Notes: generated by a model not told the origin, from the sequence alone. A stretch of DNA of 64,000 bases from JAJTFW01 sp964534995 (GCA_964534995.1 CAZHSC010000001.1:1-64000); one strand, 5' to 3'; shown: positions 34,475-44,433, numbered from the stretch's first letter. Program-made: numbers and translations.

Positions 34475-36616
34475 ATGAAACATATTTACTCACTTCTGCT
34501 GGCCTTGTTTATCACACTGAGTGTACAAGCGCAAAATTGTTACTGGACTTCTACCACCACCAATGGGAACGTAGTGGTCTTTCTTCCATCTCCCGGCTTC
34601 CCGGGAAATCAGTTTTATGCTAACTGGGATTTTGGAAATGGTGCCACCTTACAGACACCTGTATCACCTTTAACGTATATTTACCCAAATCCTGGTGTAT
34701 ATAACGTTTGTTTATCCATTTACGACAGCCTGAATGCAAATGTAGTGTGTACCTATTGCGACAGCGTATTGATCAGCTTTTGTTCCGCGTCATTTTTACA
34801 GGACTCCCTCAATCCCGCCCAATTCACCTTTTTCGCAAACCTGCAGAATCCCAACTCGGTTGCTAACTGGGATTTCGGAGACGGAACCAGCGGAACCGGA
34901 CTCAATGTAAACCATACCTATGCGGCCCAGGGCACTTATACAGTAACCATGACGGAGGTGGACTTTTTTAATAACGTGCTATGTAGTTATACCCTTACCG
35001 TTATATACAGCAATTCATCAAATTGCAGTTTTGTTTATACCCAGCCGAGTCCTGTTCAGAATCCCAATGTGTTTAGCTTTTCCGGTGCATCAAATTCCCC
35101 GGGTGCCGTCTTTACATGGGATTTCGGTGATGGCAGTCCCACAGTAACCGGTTATAATCCGCAACATGCCTATGGCGCACCGGGTACTTATACGGTTTGC
35201 ATGATTGCCATCTCGGGTGTCGATACCTGCAATTATTGTCAGCAGGTAACAGTACCGGGGTCTGGCCAGAACTGTACTTTTGTCGCTTTCCCTGACAGTG
35301 TTAACAACAGCACATGGAATTTTATGGGAGTTCCCGCGCTGCTCACCACCGTATTGAACTGGGATTTTGGTGATAATACCACGGCCGTGGGAAATAATGT
35401 AAGTCATCAGTACGCGGCCCCCGGCGTTTATAACGTTTGTATGTATGAAGTTGAGGTTGCCACCGGAAATATAGTTTGTACCTATTGCATGCCGGTAAAT
35501 GTGGTGAATGGCGGAACCCCTAACTGCAATTTTACCATTTCACCGGTTCCCGGTAATCCCAACGCTTTTGTATTTTCTGTACCCGCTGCTTCCAATACCT
35601 CCTACTTCTGGGATTTCGGCAATGGAGATACCGCCAGCGGAAACATTGTTACTTACATATATCCGGCCAACGGTACGTATAATGTTTGCCTGTCAGCCGG
35701 AGCCGGAGGACTCATTGTTTGCACCTCTTGCCAGACCCTGGTTGTTCCGGGTACTAATCCCGGTTGTATGGCGAACTTCACCTCCGTCAGTGTGGGCCTG
35801 ATCGCGTACTTTATTGATCAGTCATCGGTAAATCCACCCAATGTACCGCCGCTGCCCACCCCTGTAAATTATTCGTGGAGTTTTGGTGACGGAAACAGCA
35901 GTACGCTTCAGTTCCCCCAGCATCAGTACAGCGCCCCCGGAACCTATCTGGTTTGCCTTACCGTAAGCGCTGTTGGCTGTACTTCTACCTATTGTGATTC
36001 AGTGGTGATTGATACCACCACCATCAATCCTGCAGGATGCAATGCGTATTTCCTTTTCACACAAACAACGCCTTACCAGGTGATCGGGGTAAATCTTTCC
36101 AGCGGGGTAAACCTTAACTTCAGCTGGGACTTTGGAGATGGGTCACCGTTAGTAAGCGGTGCCTACCCAAGCCATCAATATACAAGCACAGGAACCTATG
36201 CGGTATGCCTCACCGTATCCGATTTCCTCGGTTGCAGCGACACATATTGCGATACGCTGAGTGTGGATTCACTGGGGAATATCATTTATCGTGGGTTGAC
36301 CGCCAATGCCGGGTTTAACATCAACATTATTTCACCGGCCCAGTTAACTACCGGTCTTGGTGAAGTAAAACAGAAAAACATAGTGAACCTGTACCCGGTA
36401 CCTGCCGGTGAGCAACTGTTAATCGATTGGAATCCGGAATCAGCTGGTGCTTTTAATTACAGGGTGCTGAGTGCTGATGCCAGGGAAGTAATGAAAGGCG
36501 TGTTGACGCGAAATGCCAACCAGCTTTCAACCGCTCAGTTGTCGCCGGGCATCTACCTGCTCACTATCATGGCCGAAGATGGCAGTACCGAAAGCAGGAC
36601 ATTCATCCGGCAATAA
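34475..36616 (+). CDS. secreted seven-PKD-repeat protein with T9SS sorting domain
   Basis: A 713-residue exported protein. The start is placed at the ATG at 34475 because MKHIYSLLLALFITLSVQAQ is a good signal peptide. Seven PKD domains follow, each marked by W(D/S)FGDG or W(D/S)FGNG and ending in VYNVC, TYTVC or TYAVC. Several repeats carry a cysteine pair just after the last strand (CTYC, CNYC, CTYC, CTSC; wider spacing in the last two), suggesting a disulfide per domain. The last 75 residues, LYPVPAGEQL to RTFIRQ, form a T9SS sorting domain. No catalytic part is present; a stalk or adhesive role is likely. The sigma-factor gene begins 29 bases after its stop. Confidence 0.87.
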   Translation: MKHIYSLLLALFITLSVQAQNCYWTSTTTNGNVVVFLPSPGFPGNQFYANWDFGNGATLQTPVSPLTYIYPNPGVYNVCLSIYDSLNANVVCTYCDSVLISFCSASFLQDSLNPAQFTFFANLQNPNSVANWDFGDGTSGTGLNVNHTYAAQGTYTVTMTEVDFFNNVLCSYTLTVIYSNSSNCSFVYTQPSPVQNPNVFSFSGASNSPGAVFTWDFGDGSPTVTGYNPQHAYGAPGTYTVCMIAISGVDTCNYCQQVTVPGSGQNCTFVAFPDSVNNSTWNFMGVPALLTTVLNWDFGDNTTAVGNNVSHQYAAPGVYNVCMYEVEVATGNIVCTYCMPVNVVNGGTPNCNFTISPVPGNPNAFVFSVPAASNTSYFWDFGNGDTASGNIVTYIYPANGTYNVCLSAGAGGLIVCTSCQTLVVPGTNPGCMANFTSVSVGLIAYFIDQSSVNPPNVPPLPTPVNYSWSFGDGNSSTLQFPQHQYSAPGTYLVCLTVSAVGCTSTYCDSVVIDTTTINPAGCNAYFLFTQTTPYQVIGVNLSSGVNLNFSWDFGDGSPLVSGAYPSHQYTSTGTYAVCLTVSDFLGCSDTYCDTLSVDSLGNIIYRGLTANAGFNINIISPAQLTTGLGEVKQKNIVNLYPVPAGEQLLIDWNPESAGAFNYRVLSADAREVMKGVLTRNANQLSTAQLSPGIYLLTIMAEDGSTESRTFIRQ

Positions 36617-36645
36617 CAAGGATTTGAGTTTTTACCGTCTCAGGC

Positions 36646-37224
36646 ATGCAACCCAACGCCGAACTTCTGGGAAGATGCCGGTACGATGACCGGAAAGCGC
36701 ATCACGAATTGTATGTGATGTGCTTTCCGGTTATATATTCCGTTTGTTCCAGATACTATACCAATAAGGAAGACAGGATGGCGGCCCTGAATATGATTTT
36801 TCTGCGGCTGATTCAGACGATGGGCGATTACCTGAAGAAGCATAGCCACGTTCCCTATGAGCAATGGCTGCGCAGGGTGACTGTAAATTATATCATAGAC
36901 GAATTCAGAAAGCATAAACGCTATCGTGAATACATACGCCTGGTGGATGAAATGCCGGAAGATGCCCGTACGGGCTACCCTGAAACTGATGTGAAATATG
37001 ATACGGATGAAATACTTCTGGCCATCGAAAAGCTGCCGCCTATGAGTAAGACGGTATTTAATCTCTATGCGGTAGATGGATATAAACATGAGGAAATAGC
37101 AGGGCTGCTGGGCATCAGCTCCGGAACATCAAAAGCGCACTTGTTTAAAGCGCGTCAGAAGCTGCAGGAGATGCTGTCAGATGTAAATAAAAAAACAGGA
37201 TGGAATAAATCAATGATACAATGA
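36646..37224 (+). CDS. ECF-type RNA polymerase sigma factor
   Basis: A 192-residue sigma-70 family protein. Region 2 covers about residues 20-90 (VMCFPVIYSVCSRYY through WLRRVTVNYIIDEFRKHK) and region 4 about 125-180 (LPPMSKTVFNLYAVDGYKHE, then EEIAGLLGISSGTSKAHL, the helix-turn-helix). It has no extra domains. The stop codon overlaps the next start as ATGA, so the downstream envelope protein is translationally coupled and is the obvious candidate regulator or target. Such sigma factors usually respond to an envelope signal. Confidence 0.93.
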   Translation: MQPNAELLGRCRYDDRKAHHELYVMCFPVIYSVCSRYYTNKEDRMAALNMIFLRLIQTMGDYLKKHSHVPYEQWLRRVTVNYIIDEFRKHKRYREYIRLVDEMPEDARTGYPETDVKYDTDEILLAIEKLPPMSKTVFNLYAVDGYKHEEIAGLLGISSGTSKAHLFKARQKLQEMLSDVNKKTGWNKSMIQ

Positions 37225-38592
37225 GGGACTTTAATAAAGAAGATATTCATCCGGATGATTTCTGGCCTGAGGCCGGGAAACTGCTGGATCATCACTTCGC
37301 CCAAAAGCGTAAACGCAGGTATTTGATATTTTTTGCTTTCTTTCTTTCAGGGGTAATGGGCGTTTTGTACCTCCTGGACCGTAATACAAATACCAATGGC
37401 AGTATGAAAGCAGAAAAGGAGGCATCCCATGCGGCGGCGGTCACTGCTTTGCATCCGACACCAGCACCAGCCACTGCGACCATGACTGTACCCGCTGATG
37501 ACCAAAGACTGCAAAGACCCGTTGAAGAGAAATATGCCGGCACCGCACACGGCGCCGAAAATGATAAAGCCATGTATGGTGCACCGATACCCTCCTCGGC
37601 ACATCAGCATATATCATCCCATAGCCAACCCAATTCACTGCCTGACGTAACAGATACAATGACCACCGCATCCCCCGCTGATGAGGGTCTGTTGACAGAA
37701 GAAATCACCCCCCTGCCGCTGAAATTACTCATGGAAAGTATGCCGGCAATCCCGGTTGAATTGCTTACAAAGGAAGAGCCTGCACCATGGCTGAAAAGAA
37801 AATCAGCCTGGGACATGGTGTTGTATGCCGGTGCAGGATGGGTGAATAAGGATATGTACACTGCTGGTAATACTAGCTATCTTGACCGAAGGGAGCAGGA
37901 AGAAAAACCCGCCAACCAGCCTTTCGCAGGATGGCAGCTTTCAAAGAGCGTCCGCAACTGGGATTTTCGTGGCGGAATTGAATTTTCAGTCATCGGTGAA
38001 CAGGTGAAATATTCGCCATATTCAAACGGACAGTATTATAACTCCTATCAGGAATGGGAACCTTATTCCTATGTTGTTTCAGATACTGACAGCACCTATA
38101 TTTTCGGGATCCTGTTTTTAAACACAAGGCTCGAAACGGTAACCGATAGTAATTATGTTACCAAAACGGATACGCTGAGCGGTAAACACTACGACCCTGC
38201 CGTGACCTATGCCAATGGCATCAATCGTTGGTATATTATGGAATTGCATCTGGAAGTGCNNNNNNNNNNAAGTGCTGTATCGGGTAAAGACGGGACGTTG
38301 GGGAATCGGGCTGAGTGCCGGACTTGCACCGGGTGTAGTTGTGCGTTCCTCGGGGCATTACCTGAAAGACGATGAGAGCGGCATCACCAAATTTGAAAAG
38401 GAAAACACCGGCCGGCTGACATTAAATGCAAGGGCGGGAATAGAATTCAGCTATCTTCTACATGCAAATTGTCGCCTCCTGCTTCGCCCTTCCGGAAGAT
38501 ATTTCCTCACTGAAATGGACGGAGGCGGAAATACGCGTCAACGTTACAACATGGTAGGAATTTCCGCTGGGATCCTATACAGGATTCGCTGA
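37221..38592 (+). CDS. inner-membrane anchored protein with C-terminal beta-barrel-like domain, split by an assembly gap
   Basis: Read with the N-run removed, this is one 451-residue frame. Residues 1-33 are cytosolic and polar, 34-52 form a single membrane segment (YLIFFAFFLSGVMGVLYLL), about 55-190 are an Ala/Pro/Thr-rich linker, and the rest alternates polar and hydrophobic residues with aromatic girdles (WDFRGGIEFSVIG, WGIGLSAGLAPGVVV, NMVGISAGILYRIR), as in an outer-membrane beta-barrel. It overlaps the sigma-factor gene by 4 bases. The apparent frameshift is a scaffold artefact: AAGTGC stands on both sides of ten N, and merging the two copies restores the frame. Roles as anti-sigma or sensor are inferred from position only. 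Confidence 0.75.
38260..38269. other. 10-N assembly gap flanked by a duplicated AAGTGC
   Basis: Bases 38254-38259 and 38270-38275 are both AAGTGC. Joining them with removal of 16 bases gives a continuous frame through the barrel-protein gene, so there is probably no missing sequence. Confidence 0.85.
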
Positions 38593-38692
38593 ATCATTAT
38601 TTTTGGAAAGCAGGCCGCCAATGAGTCGCTGACAATGGAGAGGAATGGCTGGCGTGCCGGTTGAAAATGTATGTACCCTTCATCCTTCAGAA

Positions 38693-39043
38693 ATGAATAC
38701 AGACAGAATTTTTAAAATGCCCTTTTCAAAAATATACCCTTTGTATATCCGTAAAGCGGAGAAGAAATGCCGTACCAGAGAGGAGGTGGATGCCATCATT
38801 TTTTGGCTGACCGGCTATAATCATGAACAACTGCAGGAGCTGCTGGACAGTAATACCGATTTTGAAACATTCTTTAACGCTGCACCACATATGAACCCCA
38901 ACGTTTCAAAAATAAAGGGAGTGATATGTGGATATCGTGTAGAAGATATTGGGGACGGCATGATGCAAAAAATCCGCTTTCTGGATAAGCTGATTGATGA
39001 ATTGGCGAAAGGGAAGAAAATCGAAAGCATATTAAGAAAATAA
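38693..39043 (+). CDS. DUF2200 family protein
   Basis: A 116-residue cytosolic protein. The start at 38693 is chosen because MNTDRIFKMPFSKIYPLYI is the usual DUF2200 N-terminus; an earlier in-frame start adds 16 residues without family character. Other marks are IIFWLTGYNH, FFNAAPHMNPN and VICGYRVEDI. The family is widespread and of unknown function. It is not obviously linked to its neighbours. Confidence 0.82.
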   Translation: MNTDRIFKMPFSKIYPLYIRKAEKKCRTREEVDAIIFWLTGYNHEQLQELLDSNTDFETFFNAAPHMNPNVSKIKGVICGYRVEDIGDGMMQKIRFLDKLIDELAKGKKIESILRK

Positions 39044-39236
39044 CAAATCCGCAGGCTCCGTATTATGATCAGGAATTTTTATGCCGGGCGGTAAGCCGCA
39101 TCCCTATATTTAGTGAGGGAACGACCATGTGATGTGTTTCAGGAGGGCATATCTGCGATACGTACCGTTCATGTTTTACGATGCGGACGAGGGCCGAAAT
39201 AATTTTTGATATATTTACCCCAATAAAAATAGTCCT

Positions 39237-40619
39237 ATGATGAAAACATATTCTGCATTCCTGCTTGCATTGTGTATGTTTATTGCAACTGCATCCCGTT
39301 CCCAGACAAATAATGCCCTGGCTTTTGACGGTATCAATGATTATGTGAGTGTTCCGGGGGCCTCTTCTTTGATAGCGGGTGCACCGGGCCTGTCACTAAC
39401 GGCATGGGTGTATCCCACCAACCCTGCTCCTGTTTTCCCGAATTTTGACGGCTTCGCCGGATTCAGAAATAATACAAACGCGGATTTTTACCTACTGCAT
39501 TATACAGCCACTTCTGTGGAGGCGCGCTTCACCGGTGCTTCAGGGATAAATTACACCATCGTATCTCCCGTACTTACGCTCAACACCTGGACGCACCTTG
39601 CTTTTACGTATGATGGAGCGATGTTGCGACTGTATAAAAACGGTATCATTGCCGATTCATTACCCGCAAGTGATGTCATCACTTCTACTGTTGAGGATTT
39701 TTTAATCGGAGATCAGTTATATCAGGGAACGCATTATTATCTCAGTGGAAGGGTGGATGAAGTGAGCCTGTGGAACAGGGCATTACTTCCTTCCGAACTG
39801 ACATGCCTGCATATCAATGGCATTGATACTTCTGCAGCGACCGGACTGCAGCTGTATTATAAATGTAATCAGGGCATAGCGGGTGGTGTAAACACCGGAT
39901 TGACCACATTGATTGATGAAACAGGCAACAGCAACGGGATACTGAATAACTTTGCATTGAATGGTTCCAACTCTAATTTCATTGCAGGCGCAAGTCAGGT
40001 AAACCCGGTATTTGCATTTGTATGTCCGGATTCAGTGTATAATTTTAACGGAACGCTTATCACCACGCCCGGTGTGTATTTTGATACGCTGACCAATGCT
40101 GCAGGCTGTGATTCGGTGGTGCAACTCACATTGTCGGATTTGCTGGTTGATACTTCCGTCACCCAGAACGGAGCGGTATTGACCGCCAACCACCTTGGTA
40201 CATTTTATCAATGGCTCGACTGCAACAATGGCTTTTCACCGGTTCCAGGCGCCAATCAGCAGAGTTTTACCCCTCCGGCCAGTGGCAGCTACGCCGTAAT
40301 TGTGTTGCATGGCAGTTGTTATGATACATCTTCCTGTTATACCGTAACCGGTGTAGGGATAAATACCCCGGTGGTACAAGATAATATTGTTGTATATCCT
40401 ACTTCTTCTTCCTCCTTGGTTACCATCCGTCTGGATAAGCCCGAAAACAATTATTTTCTTCAACTCACCGACATCGGCGGCAGGGTATTGGCTGAAGAAC
40501 CTATCGGCAACAGCAGGGAGTATAACTTTGACATCAGCAGGTTTGCCAAAGGGCATTACCAGTTGCTCCTCAGTAATGAAAAGCGGGAAATAAAAGTGTT
40601 TAAAATTGTCAGAGAGTAA
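39237..40619 (+). CDS. secreted LamG-domain protein with T9SS sorting domain
   Basis: A 460-residue exported protein. Residues 1-22 are a signal peptide (TASRSQ). A LamG/concanavalin-like domain covers about 25-215, with ALAFDGINDYVSVPG, TLNTWTHLAFTYDGAMLRLY and GRVDEVSLWNRALLPSEL. A short immunoglobulin-like region with CDSVVQLTL and GCY-type cysteines follows, then the type A T9SS sorting domain from VYPTSSSSLV to KVFKIVRE. It should bind sugar or protein ligands at the cell surface. The PNGase F-like gene follows on the same strand and also contains a LamG domain. Confidence 0.85.
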   Translation: MMKTYSAFLLALCMFIATASRSQTNNALAFDGINDYVSVPGASSLIAGAPGLSLTAWVYPTNPAPVFPNFDGFAGFRNNTNADFYLLHYTATSVEARFTGASGINYTIVSPVLTLNTWTHLAFTYDGAMLRLYKNGIIADSLPASDVITSTVEDFLIGDQLYQGTHYYLSGRVDEVSLWNRALLPSELTCLHINGIDTSAATGLQLYYKCNQGIAGGVNTGLTTLIDETGNSNGILNNFALNGSNSNFIAGASQVNPVFAFVCPDSVYNFNGTLITTPGVYFDTLTNAAGCDSVVQLTLSDLLVDTSVTQNGAVLTANHLGTFYQWLDCNNGFSPVPGANQQSFTPPASGSYAVIVLHGSCYDTSSCYTVTGVGINTPVVQDNIVVYPTSSSSLVTIRLDKPENNYFLQLTDIGGRVLAEEPIGNSREYNFDISRFAKGHYQLLLSNEKREIKVFKIVRE

Positions 40620-40887
40620 GCGGTTCAGAATAAATATTCTTTAAGGCGCCGTTTCCCTGGCTAGACGTTGCGGGCAACATCTGAGCCCCCTATAATTAGG
40701 GGTATCTGTTGAGAAGTCTGATTATTTTGCTGTTAGTATTATTTAAAACGGGCTTTGTAGGGCAAACCGGAAACCTGCTATCTGCAATGGTAAACCATAA
40801 CTTGGGATGTTCTTTCGTAAACAGTACCTTTAGCATCCTCATACTATCGAACCTTCTCTATCTTATCATTACCTAATTAAATTGACA

Positions 40888-43800
40888 ATGAAGTTGACAA
40901 TAAAGAAACATTTTACCCTTGCGAGGGTATTGCTGTTCGCCTTGCTCTGCACCGGAATCGGCAACAGGTTGCCATCAATGGCCAATGAAACGGTGTCGGG
41001 TGACACCACCCTGGTACAGACCTTCCGTTACGATTCCTCCCTGCGGGCCGGTATGTTCCATTTTCCGGACGACACCAGCAAGCACTATGAGAAAATAATT
41101 ATGCTTTACAGCATGCGCTGTAAAGATGGATTGGTGTCAAATTCTTCAGCGCCCAACCAGGGCTGCGGGGAATGGGATTACAATTGTTACACCTACCTGA
41201 TAGATTCATCACAAACGGATTCACTAAAGAGGTACAGCAACAGCTATTTTATCAGCAACTTTACCGATACAGTTTATCCGTATACCGTAACTCCGTTATG
41301 GAATTATAATCAGTTTATTCAGCAGCAGGTAAACTACACTTCAGTCATCTCTGAAACAACGGCGCTCAGCGGAAACGGAGCGCTGACGCTGAGTCACCCC
41401 TTTACTTCTTCACAAACTGTTTCACGCAGCCAGTACTTATGGACCGCTGGGGAGTTGTCATCGGCAGGATTAACATCGGGTGATATCACCGGGCTTGGCC
41501 TGGATGTACTGTCCGCAGGCACCTCTCCTGATAACCTTCGGATACGTTTGAAATCTACAAGCGCTGTTTCTTTATCGTCCGACAGTGTTCATAATGATGG
41601 GTTTACTGAAGTATATTTCCTGAATACTCCTGTTGCTGCTGCCGGTCAGAAGCGGTTTAACTTTCACACCCCCTTTAACTGGGACGGCATTTCCTCTCTC
41701 ATTATTGATCTTAGTTATTCAAACCCTTTGCCGGGCACTGACAATATTGTTTCAGGTACCACAGGAAGTTTCACTGCCGCGCTCACTGCTTCCGGAACCG
41801 ATAATTATGTGGAAACGAACGGAGGTGCTGCTGCGGTTACATTGCCTGCTGCGGCCGGAAATTCGGTTACCAATAAGGTAACTGTGGCATTCTGGTGTTA
41901 TGGGAACCCGGCAAAACTTCCAGCCAATACCAGTATGTTCGAAGCATTGGACGCCGCAGGTAACAGGCAGATGAATCTCCACCTCCCCTGGAGCGATGGC
42001 AGCATTTACTGGGATTGCGGTAACGACGGTACCGGTTATGACAGAATCAATAAAGCAGCCGCGAACGATGAAATCGAAGGGCGATGGAATTTCTGGACAG
42101 TAACCAAAGATGCTACCGCAGGATCAATGAAGATATACCTGAATGGAAATTTATGGCACAGCGGAACCGGAAAGACAAAGCCCATTTCATTTAACAGTAT
42201 GGCCTTGGGTAACGCCCTGAGAAACAACTACGCATATTACGGAAATATCGATGAGTTCAGTATGTGGAATACAGAACTGAGCCAACAGGCCATACGTGAT
42301 ATCATGCATCATGCCATTACTCCTGCCCATCCTGATTACCTGAATCTGCAGGTATATTATAAATTTGATGAGAGTAGTGGTACGCTGGTTTCAGACGCTT
42401 CTCCTAACGGATATGATGCTACGATTTTTAATATGATACAGAGACCCCGCCGCGGTAAAGACCTCTTCAGGAATTTTGCGGAATCGGCAGACCGGCCCAA
42501 CACCACTTTTGTAAAAGGAGTGTATACTACCAACGTACAGCAAATTCCGGTACTGGATTCCATCCTGGTTATCCCCAATTCGGTCATCGAAAATGCAGTG
42601 ATAAATGGCACCCTCACCGCGGTTGATACCAACCTTTATTGGTTGGCTGGAGGCTATACGTATGTGTATGATACAGCCGGTGTTGCTGTTGACTCCTTTG
42701 CCGTGGCCGTGGACGATACCATCAATATTACCCGCTTGCTGCACCATGAAAAAAGGCCTATGAAAATTGAACTGATCAATTTTATTACTCCTTATGGACT
42801 GGGCTTAAATTTGGGCGGAATGGTGGGTAAAACCTGGGCCTTTGATGTGACAGATTATGCGCCCGTGTTGAAGGGTTGGAAATATATGGCCATGGAGGAC
42901 GGGAAAAATCAGGAGGATAATGATATCACCTTCTTGTTTTATGAAGGAACCCCGCCCCGGGATGTGCATTCCATTCAGCAGATCTGGCCCAGCGGCGCCT
43001 GGACCATGGTAGGGTATAACCAGGTTGTAAATAACGAATATTTTGAACCCCGCGACATTCAGCTGTCGCCCGGCAGTTCACAATTTAAAATACGCTCCGC
43101 CATCAGCGGGCATGGCCAGGAAGGTGAGTTTATCCCCCGTAACCATACCATACGTCTTAATAACACTACCAATTTTACCAGGGCGGTATGGAAGGAGTGC
43201 GCCATGAACCCCATTTATCCTCAGGGTGGAACCTGGGTGTATGACCGTGCAGGCTGGTGTCCCGGAGATGTGGTAGATACCCGCGAATATGAAATTACCT
43301 CACAGGTGAGTTCCGGACAGTTGATAAACCTGGACTATAGCCTTCCCGCCGCTTCCAATGTGGGTACCTCCAATTACAGGGTGAATAATCAACTGGTAAG
43401 TTACGGTCCGCCTAATTTCAGTCTTGATGCCGCGGTATCTTATGTGAAGAGCCCCAGTAACCGTGTGGAATTTGCCCGCCTCAACCCGGTGTGCAATGAA
43501 CCCGTTATCGCAATACAAAATACAGGATCTACTCCCCTGACGCAACTGGATATTATGTATGGGCGACTGGGTGGTACCATGTCAACATTTCAATGGACCG
43601 GCTCCCTTTCCTTCCTGCAAACCGCCGAAGTTACCCTACCGCAACCAAACTGGCTGAGTTCAAATTCCAATGAATTTATTGCGATCGTTTCCAATCCCAA
43701 TGGAGGCACAGATCAATATGGATTAAATGACACCCTTATCAGTACATTTAATTATCCCGTAGTATATCCCTCCGGTCTTGTTTTTGAACTGCGCACCAAT

Positions 43801-44376
43801 AACAATGGCTCCCATACTACCTATACGCTGAAAGACAGCCAGGGAAACACCCTCATCAATAAAATGGGTCTGACCGCCAATACCACTTACCGCGATACGG
43901 TGTACCTGCCTACTGATTGTTTTACCCTAAAGCTGCTGGATGCCGGTGATGATGGCTTGAGTTGGTGGGCCAATACCGCGCAGGGTACCGGCTATTTCCG
44001 GATTAAAAATGCATCTTCCGGAGCGGTATTGACTACGTTTAACCCGGATTTTGGTGACAATATCTATCAGCAATTTACCGTGAATTATACGCTGCCCACC
44101 GTTGAGATACAGGCAGGAGAAAAAGGCAACATGCATGTAAGTCCAAATCCTGCTTCAGAATATCTGAATGTGGAGTTCTCATTGCCCGTATATACTCAGG
44201 CCGAGCTGGAGATATTGAATATTGTCGGCCAGTCCCTGCAAAAGGAAAAAATATATGTTTCGCAGGCCACGGAAAAAACCATGCTGGATGTAAGTACACT
44301 CGAAAGTGGAATTTATTACGTGGTATTGCATTCGGAAACCGGAAAACTGGTTCAAAAAGTGGTGATTGGCAAATAA
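40888..44376 (+). CDS. secreted PNGase F-related protein with inserted LamG domain and T9SS signal
   Basis: A 1162-residue exported protein; the ATG at 40888 is preferred to the TTG at 40882. After a signal peptide come PNGase F-like marks: YSMRCKDGLVS and QGCGEWDYNCYTYL, then much later SGHGQEGEF, CAMNPIYPQGGTWVYDRAGW and CPGDVV. PNGase F removes N-glycans from glycoproteins, so a glycan-harvesting role is plausible, but the catalytic residues cannot be assigned by eye. Between the two PNGase-like regions sits a LamG domain (VTVAFWCYGNP to YGNIDEFSMWN). The C-terminus (VSPNPASEYL to VQKVVIGK) is a T9SS sorting domain. A strong terminator follows. Confidence 0.82.
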   Translation: MKLTIKKHFTLARVLLFALLCTGIGNRLPSMANETVSGDTTLVQTFRYDSSLRAGMFHFPDDTSKHYEKIIMLYSMRCKDGLVSNSSAPNQGCGEWDYNCYTYLIDSSQTDSLKRYSNSYFISNFTDTVYPYTVTPLWNYNQFIQQQVNYTSVISETTALSGNGALTLSHPFTSSQTVSRSQYLWTAGELSSAGLTSGDITGLGLDVLSAGTSPDNLRIRLKSTSAVSLSSDSVHNDGFTEVYFLNTPVAAAGQKRFNFHTPFNWDGISSLIIDLSYSNPLPGTDNIVSGTTGSFTAALTASGTDNYVETNGGAAAVTLPAAAGNSVTNKVTVAFWCYGNPAKLPANTSMFEALDAAGNRQMNLHLPWSDGSIYWDCGNDGTGYDRINKAAANDEIEGRWNFWTVTKDATAGSMKIYLNGNLWHSGTGKTKPISFNSMALGNALRNNYAYYGNIDEFSMWNTELSQQAIRDIMHHAITPAHPDYLNLQVYYKFDESSGTLVSDASPNGYDATIFNMIQRPRRGKDLFRNFAESADRPNTTFVKGVYTTNVQQIPVLDSILVIPNSVIENAVINGTLTAVDTNLYWLAGGYTYVYDTAGVAVDSFAVAVDDTINITRLLHHEKRPMKIELINFITPYGLGLNLGGMVGKTWAFDVTDYAPVLKGWKYMAMEDGKNQEDNDITFLFYEGTPPRDVHSIQQIWPSGAWTMVGYNQVVNNEYFEPRDIQLSPGSSQFKIRSAISGHGQEGEFIPRNHTIRLNNTTNFTRAVWKECAMNPIYPQGGTWVYDRAGWCPGDVVDTREYEITSQVSSGQLINLDYSLPAASNVGTSNYRVNNQLVSYGPPNFSLDAAVSYVKSPSNRVEFARLNPVCNEPVIAIQNTGSTPLTQLDIMYGRLGGTMSTFQWTGSLSFLQTAEVTLPQPNWLSSNSNEFIAIVSNPNGGTDQYGLNDTLISTFNYPVVYPSGLVFELRTNNNGSHTTYTLKDSQGNTLINKMGLTANTTYRDTVYLPTDCFTLKLLDAGDDGLSWWANTAQGTGYFRIKNASSGAVLTTFNPDFGDNIYQQFTVNYTLPTVEIQAGEKGNMHVSPNPASEYLNVEFSLPVYTQAELEILNIVGQSLQKEKIYVSQATEKTMLDVSTLESGIYYVVLHSETGKLVQKVVIGK

Positions 44377-44399
44377 ATAAATGGCTTATAGCTAACAGG

Positions 44400-44433
44400 A
44401 CGGATGATATTTAAAGATATCATCCGTTTTTTT
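44400..44433 (+). terminator. intrinsic terminator of the PNGase F-like gene
   Basis: Arms ACGGATGATAT and ATATCATCCGT, loop TTAAAG, then T-run. Confidence 0.93.

Noticed and set aside
36640..37089. 149-codon frame opposite the sigma factor gene
   Set aside because: It lies wholly over a well-supported gene and shows no family features.
38209..38592. Separate gene after the 10-N gap
   Set aside because: It is the C-terminal part of the 37221 gene once the duplicated AAGTGC is merged.
40681..40710. CCCCT/AGGGG hairpin before the PNGase-like gene as a terminator
   Set aside because: Only five pairs and no T-run; too weak to call.
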